64,000 nucleotides of DNA from assembly GCA_037957365.1 (NCBI GenBank), contig JARHVA010002126.1, forward strand, positions 2,137,501-2,201,500, read 5' to 3'. The notes beneath the pieces are model-generated. The model was not told where the DNA came from. It did not search any database and saw only the letters and a program-made list of their open reading frames with translations. Origin of the DNA: Torreya grandis (taxonomy: Eukaryota > Streptophyta > Pinopsida > Cupressales > Taxaceae). Below are positions 58,170-64,000 of the stretch, one piece after another. The translations under genes were made by a program, and so were the position numbers. Position 1 is the stretch's first letter; each line of letters opens with the position of its first letter.

Positions 58170-58176
<7 letters not shown>

Positions 58177-58248
<72 letters not shown>
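58177..58248. repeat. (AT)n microsatellite adjoining E1
   Basis: About 72 bp of pure AT dinucleotides directly after the E1 LTR end, matching the 'atatatat' on the other side at 34505-34515. It is the probable target site. Open frames of repeated Ile-Tyr across it are artefacts. Confidence 0.95.
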
Positions 58249-58253
<5 letters not shown>

Positions 58254-61200
58254 TTTTGGTCATTATTCATATGTTTAATCAAGAGTTATTATTCACTTGC
58301 GCTTCTTCACAATTTGCTCTTCCACCATTCTACTTGAGGAGACTGTTGACTAAATTTGACCTTATAAGTCAAATTGGGACCCCTATAGGTAAAAACTTGA
58401 TTTTTAGATGTTTAGGATCTAATATTTTGTCATGAGGTATGTTATAGGTCATTTAATGTCATTTCAAGTCACATTAGCCCTGGTCTTTATCATTTTCAAT
58501 ATTTATGTCTTTTTGAGTCATTTTGGGGGTCAAAATGGAGCATTAAATGAGTTATACAGCCTCTTTGGGTAATGTGTAAGTTTAAAAAGGTGATTTCACA
58601 CCCCATGTATCCTAAAAAGTCTTAATTAACCATTTTTAATTGAAAAATGGTAGGTTATTCAAAAGAATAGGTAGTTTTCTTGGAAAAATGAGCATTTAAT
58701 GAGGTGTATGAAATTTTATAAATTCTTGTAGCTAAGGACACTTTATTAGTGTCTCTCTATATTCCATAAATTTATTTTAGTGATAATTTTTATTATAATC
58801 TCAAATAAATGAATAAAATCACTTCTCTCTCCTTTCACTAGGCTTGGCAAGCAAAAATAACCCTAAGGTTTGTACTTAGTATGGTCAGCAATAAAGGTTT
58901 CAAGAAAAATTATCCTAGGGGTGTCTTATAAACTCAATAATATTCCATTTTATGTTTTATTTTAGAGGAATGGTGACCTGTACTTTATGAAACATTCCTA
59001 ACAAGTTGACCTAACCAATTTGCTTGCTAATTTGTGCACCCTATAGGTTTTGCCTTGGTTTAGATAAGTCTGTATAATTCACTTGCTAATGTTGTTTCCA
59101 AATGATTTTGATTCCCACCTCAAATGATCTCCATGATTTTTTTTGTGTCTCAAGGTGTTTGTATATGCAAATCATCTCATGTTGCAAGAGAAGGTACCAT
59201 TCTATGTTACAGGTAGGTTTCCACTGTTTGTAGGATCTTCATGTTTTTATCATGATTCTAGAGGGTTGCAATAGATTCATTTCATTTTTATCAATTTTAT
59301 CTTGATTCATTTATCCTTTCAATCTCATTTCTAAAGTAACATTTCATGAGTTTATAGTCATAACTATCATATAATCAGTTTCCTATATGACTACCATATA
59401 CAATCAATTAGATGAACTATGCAAGGCTCTAATACACATCTATAGAGTTGTTATAGAGGTATTAAAAATTTTAACACACCATCATATCAAGAACAATCAA
59501 GTTGAAGTCTTTCACTTGGCTAAATAAGAGACTATACTAGTACCTCAATCACACACACAACCTTCCACCATTAATGAACATGTACAATAATCTCATGAAG
59601 ACCAAACATTGAAATGGAGTTTAGGAGCTTGTTTCAATATTTTCAACATCTTGATGTTCCATTTAAATTCCATGAGGGGATATCAGTTGGTTATCAAGGC
59701 ATATTCTTTGAGTATATTAATTTTTTCTACTGAGTATATAGCTTGTAATGCACCTACAGGAGCCTCTCATGATGATGTAATGATGGAATGGGAGATTTGA
59801 TAGGTTTTTAACCTTTTAGAGTGCTAAATTTTCATTTTAAAACTTGGTGAGGGTCTAGAATCGATCACAAACACATATGTCTTGCTCACTACCTGCAATT
59901 CCACATATATTGCCTGTATATTAGAATAACAACCTACAGGTGGCTTAACAGAGAACTAAGGTACTCATATCAAGTGTTGAGGCATGTGGTAAAACCTTAT
60001 TTGGAGTCCTAATATGTTTATATTTCATGTCATTCCCTTTTGAAGAGCTAGTTTTCTAATCAATGTTGAATGTAACCTTCTAACAAGGTGATGACTAAGT
60101 TTAGGGATCAAATCCCTAAAAGACAAAAATAGAGCACTTATAGTTTTATGAATAGTCATATAACAAGGATACAAGGAATAATGATGCATCTAATGACCTT
60201 TTATTTTAGCCTCTACCTATGATAAAATACATGCAAAATATGGAGGGTATAAGAGTAGGGGAAGGTAGTAGTTGAGTTCTTAAAAATTGCCATTTGGCCA
60301 CTAAATTTAGGCAATAATCACCTATAGGTTTTGAGCTATAAAAGAAGAACCTTATATCTAAAGTTTCTAAGTTAAAACATGTACACATAATGGATTATCT
60401 TACTAGGATGAATAAGAAATTTTTCCTCAAGTATGTGCCAATAAGGATTGAGGATCAAGGTGGAAAGTTCCATACACACCTACAGGTGTGTCCAATCATG
60501 AAATGTGTACCTACAACAGACCTTAACTCCTACATCATCTATAGTAGAGGTTTGATCATGGATATACCAATTTTGGTGATATAATATATCTTTTAAATAC
60601 CTTCATATGGTTCCTATGGATTACATGACACAGGTTTCAAGGATTAAATCCATCTACATGACCCCATATAGTCAATTATAGTTGATTGTGAGGGGTAGAG
60701 AGCAAAAGAATTGAGCTCCTTGATGTAGATATAGCATAAAGATGAAAAAAATAAGTCAAAAAAATTTTAAATTGCCCTAAATGAATTAAGGTAGGTTGGT
60801 AAAAAAAATTTAAAGCTAATACATGCAAGGTAACCTACAGGGGTCACCCTTGAGGGAGGAAAACAAGAAATACAATCAGATGTCACACTCAGTCTTGACC
60901 AATTAAAGTATGAGGAGTATGCGAGAGGTTGAAGTGATGGATAGAATTTAAAAATAACTATCATTATTTTCATTACCTAAGGGGATCCTATGATATAAAA
61001 AAAAATAGATAGAGAACCTCATGATGCAACACACAGTCCATATGAGAACCCTGCATACACAGTTTATCTCCTCACAAGTATGTCTTAGGTCTTTGAAAAA
61101 TTAAAAGGTCAAATGTTATTATAATAAGATAAAATCTTGTGTAGATCATGTTAAAAACTTGGATAATCCTCTCTAATATTCACCATTATCTGATAGAATA

Positions 61201-63198
61201 TGGGATTGCCCTTTGTTTTATCTCAAACAGAGGGCACTCCTTTTGTGCATAAACCTTGTAGTCTTGGGAAATGAGGAGAGAAGGGTGGACTAGTAGATAT
61301 TTGCACCATGAAAGGAGGTTTTTAAACTTTAATTACACTTGGGAAAACATGATAAATCTTTCAAATAATAGATAATCTTAGTAAAGTCATCTAGAACTCC
61401 AAAGTTATAGTTAGGCCTGTTAGGCAAGGTTTAAGCCCAATATCCAAATGGGCAGTCAAAAATAGTCTTAGCCTACAAATAATGGAGAAACAAGCTCAAT
61501 AGTCTAATATGAAGTGATTAAATATAATTTAATGCTATGCATACGGATCTAGGAAGTTTGGAGGTGTTGACAAGCATCTTGAACCTTGCATTTTTGGAAT
61601 TTGTTGGCAGTTCTAGCTTCAAGGCTTTATGAACAAAGCCTAAAGCACTCAAAACACTTATAAACCCTTAGTCTAAACTTGATGAGGAAAATTAAAGAGA
61701 TAATGCACCAAAATGGTAGGGTTTTCCCAAAAAAATTATTGGATGTTTTATAAGACTCAATCAAGTTACCTACCATTAGGATGAGTTGTACAAAATCCGT
61801 ATAGACAAGGTACACAATTTCTCATTTTAACTATTTTGTGTATTATATAAGTTCTATGAGGTTTCAAGGAATGAAATAAACTTTACAAGGAATCTTGATA
61901 CTTAATATAAATACTCATTTCCATTTCATTCCTTGGAAAAAATCCTAAGTTTGTTTACCATTTACTTCATCTCAACCAGTCTGAACTAGTATAGTAAACA
62001 TGATGATGAGAAGTGTGAAAGCTTCAAGTGGAAGCATTTTTAAGGTGTGAATTATGCTTATAAGGCCATGTAGGGTATTTAAAAGTTTAATCCACTCCAT
62101 TTTATTAATTTTCATGGAAATTTGATGCCTCTTTATAATCAAAGTGTGTAGGGTGTGTAAAAGAGGAGTTTTCTTTGATTGCATATGGTAATTGCTCATT
62201 TTTAAAAGATTCTAGATGATTAGGACTGAAACCAATGCATGGAAATGAATTTATGAAACCCTTAACTCTCATATAAATCATTATACCTATCCATAATTAG
62301 TTTTTGGACTTTTCAATAGGGGTAAATGATGAAGGTAGTTTCCTTGTGAAAAATGAGAACTCCTACGCCACATTTCAGGAGTTTCATGACTTGAAGTGAC
62401 ACTTGTGCTTCCTAAATTTTCATGATCAGTTTCACATTCCATTATCATACACAATTAAATCATTTTCTTAGATTGACAAGTGTCCTTGTGACCTTTGGAC
62501 TTCTTTATTCTTCTCTCTCTATCAAGTTCTATAAGAACTAGCCATTTTGGCCTTTGTAAACTATGCTCCACTTGAGCATGGTGAAGCCTTGTTCATTTGC
62601 ATACCATGAATAAATAAATATAACTGATTTTTACCTCTTATATGACTTTTCATATTGTGCTTTCTTGAAGTATTTATCTTGCTTAGTGATGACTATTATT
62701 TCCTCAGCATTGATATCTCATTCTCACACCTATTTATAGCTTGAAAGCTTCTTCTTACAGGTCATATGAAGTGTTCTATGAATTATCAAGGTTGAGTGAG
62801 TTAGTATATTCAAATAGTGCCATTTTAGGCCTCTGTACTATTCCTCCTAGTCTAAACATTCATCAAAACCTCATAATGAAATAATTATGTGAGAATATTC
62901 AGATTAGAGAAGTGTATGTTTGGTTAGTCCCTTGGTCTCATGTGTGACATGCAGCCGGTTGGTAGTCATCAATAAATTTGGTATATCACCTCCTTCAGGA
63001 TTTTTTTTCATTTTTATTTCCCTTTTCCCTTGCAAGCATATGTGTAGTAGTGATCTACAAGTGGTACATCAAGGGAGTTATCCCTATATAGAGATTCACC
63101 TCATTCCTAGGCTACCCATAGCCTAAAAGTGTTTCAATTGTGCCACTTGGATGAGGAGAGATAAGACATCTCTTTAAAGGGTGAAAATTTAAGTGACA
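58249..63198. other. AT-rich stretch, possible LTR of the downstream element; no gene
   Basis: No domain was recognised. A partly open plus-strand frame at 59402-59800 (NQLDELCKALIHIYRVVIEV ..., two stops in about 130 codons) has a helical look but no known match. The bases just before 63206 look like an LTR end (GTGACA at 63193-63198) because a primer-like site follows. A TATA-like CTATTTATAG lies at 62730-62739, so at least the last few hundred bases may be LTR. The left end was not found. Confidence 0.35.
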
Positions 63199-63205
63199 AT
63201 AATTT

Positions 63206-63223
63206 TTGGCATGCCCAGTGGGA
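63206..63223 (+). promoter_or_regulatory. primer-binding-site-like sequence of an element entering from the right
   Basis: TTGGCATGCCCAGTGGGA resembles the TGGCRYGCCC-GTGGGA class of primer sites in plant gypsy elements of the Tat type. It follows GTGACA after seven bases. The tRNA is not assigned. Confidence 0.5.
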
Positions 63224-64000
63224 TTCTTAGTCCAAGAAGTTGAAATATTTTTGGTGTTGTCTTTCAACACATCAACCTTTGGAGGCATCTATCTAAACAT
63301 CAATGGTAATTCCAAGATTACATCAGCTGGTCAATCAACCTAGGTATCCATTTTGAAATTTTTTGATAATCATTCCTTGTGATCTTTCTTCCTAATGAAG
63401 TTCTATGGATGACTTTGGTGTTGAGTACTATTTTACACAAGTTGGTGAGGTATATTAAACTTATGACATTCCCTATCAGCCTTTGTATGATCCTTACCAT
63501 CCTTTTCATTATCCCTATCAACTCAAACATGAGATTTATCAACATTTTCATGAAGTTTATCATCCTTATAACTAGCATTCTTAATATCTTGCTCCTCTTA
63601 GTCAACCTAGACACTCCTCAAATTAGTCCATTTCCACTTTCAAGAAAACTTTCTTAGGTTATGAGAGGTATATGATAGATCTTGACACATAAAGGGGACA
63701 TGTTCTAGATTTTACTATTCTTCTTATTCATATGGTGAGAGATGCATCAGATCTAGTTAAAAAATATTGGGTGCCCATTGAGAGAGAAAATTAGCAAAGA
63801 CTCACAAGTGAGATGCAAGATGTGAGTGGCCTTATTTCATCCTTAGAGGATAGGTAAAAATTCATAAAAATCAACCTCCAAAAACCTATCATCCTTCATA
63901 TCCACTCACCTAAGATTTTTACCAATCCTACATTATTTCTACTCATGAACCCAATCAAGCTTATTAAACTCATCCTTTTCCCAATCAATTGTAAGAGAGA
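63224..64000 (+). pseudogene. gag-like leader of a gypsy element, cut by window edge
   Basis: Downstream of the primer-like site, plus-strand frames with stops read YQPLYDPYHPFHYPYQLKHE (about 63475-63535), MVRDASDLVKKYWVPIEREN and SEMQDVSGLISSLEDR (63735-63860). Composition and position fit the N-terminal part of a Tat-type Gag, but no diagnostic motif is present. The rest lies outside the window. Confidence 0.4.

Larger units (their letters stand above)
34516..58176 (-). mobile_element. large Ty3/gypsy retrotransposon E1, with nested element E2 in its 5' LTR
   Basis: Direct repeats begin TTGGGTGAATATTTTG at 34515 and TTGTTGGATGAATATTTTG at 44771, and end GGAACAACA at 38604 and GGAAACAACA at 58176. 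They enclose a 6.17-kb internal region with gag, protease, RNase H-like, RT, RNase H and integrase, all read on the minus strand. The termini TGTTG/CAACA are inverted, as expected. The 5' LTR is the high-coordinate copy, about 5.9 kb after removing the 7.46-kb E2. The 3' LTR is about 4.1 kb because of a deletion. Both sides are flanked by AT dinucleotides, so a target duplication is plausible but not provable. Stops throughout make it inactive. Confidence 0.92.
54402..58176 (-). repeat. E1 5' LTR, proximal (upper U3) part
   Basis: It continues the 5' LTR beyond E2. From 56110 to 58176 it aligns with 36590-38604 of the 3' LTR. The part 54402-56110 has no partner because the 3' LTR is deleted there. 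A short local duplication near 58100-58165 repeats 'gggttgttccaaaaatgagcgtagctaattttgg'. Confidence 0.9.

Noticed and set aside
58007..58337. Open frames on both strands crossing the (AT)n tract, with poly Ile-Tyr
   Set aside because: They are translations of a dinucleotide repeat and contain no other domain.

Overview
The window looks like intergenic DNA of a large, repeat-choked seed-plant nuclear genome. It is AT-rich, has no intact host gene, and every recognisable coding stretch is a decayed piece of a plant LTR retrotransposon (Ty3/gypsy chromovirus, Ty3/gypsy Tat-like, Ty1/copia). A conifer-like or other giant plant genome would fit, but nothing here fixes the species. I saw no rRNA, tRNA, CRISPR array or bacterial feature.

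Left part (1-11.1 kb). A gypsy remnant on the minus strand (GA, gag to RNase H) runs off the left edge. A nearly complete copia insertion (C1, 4309-8393, LTRs of 1020 and 993 bp, flanking direct repeat AAAACT) sits between it and a plus-strand gypsy remnant (GB, gag to RNase H, to about 11.15 kb). C1 has lost integrase, reverse transcriptase and most of RNase H by one internal deletion.

Middle part (11.1-34.5 kb). A Tat-like gypsy remnant on the minus strand (reverse transcriptase N-terminus, linker, protease) is followed by a family of diverged LTR-like units at about 12.98, 15.87, 17.62 and 20.23 kb, plus one inverted copy at 24.2-24.8 kb. Several of these abut the same primer-site-like sequence. 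A long imperfect inverted repeat with about 63-bp internal subrepeats lies at 22.06-24.11 kb. A plus-strand gag remnant lies near 26 kb, and a single LTR with an ACATG target duplication lies at 31.76-32.66 kb. The rest is AT-rich sequence with no supported feature.

Right part (34.5-64 kb). A very large gypsy element on the minus strand (E1, 34516-58176) has LTRs of about 4.1 kb (3', deleted) and about 5.9 kb (5', net of an insertion). Its order is gag, protease, an extra RNase H-like domain, reverse transcriptase, RNase H, integrase. The U3 part of its LTR holds a long sense-strand coding region (about 1,100 codons, now interrupted) of unknown function, ending upstream of the LTR TATA box, and arrays of short palindromes around GGCGGCAAAAATTGCCGCC. 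A second complete gypsy element (E2, 46935-54396, chromovirus with chromodomain, target duplication GTGTA) has inserted into that coding region in the 5' LTR. E1 itself landed in an (AT)n tract. At the right edge a primer-site-like sequence and gag-like fragments mark the start of another element running off the window.

The most unusual item is the U3-encoded long open frame of E1, which recalls in layout the 3'-LTR accessory genes of some retroviruses. All elements here carry stops and frameshifts, so nothing in the window appears autonomous today.
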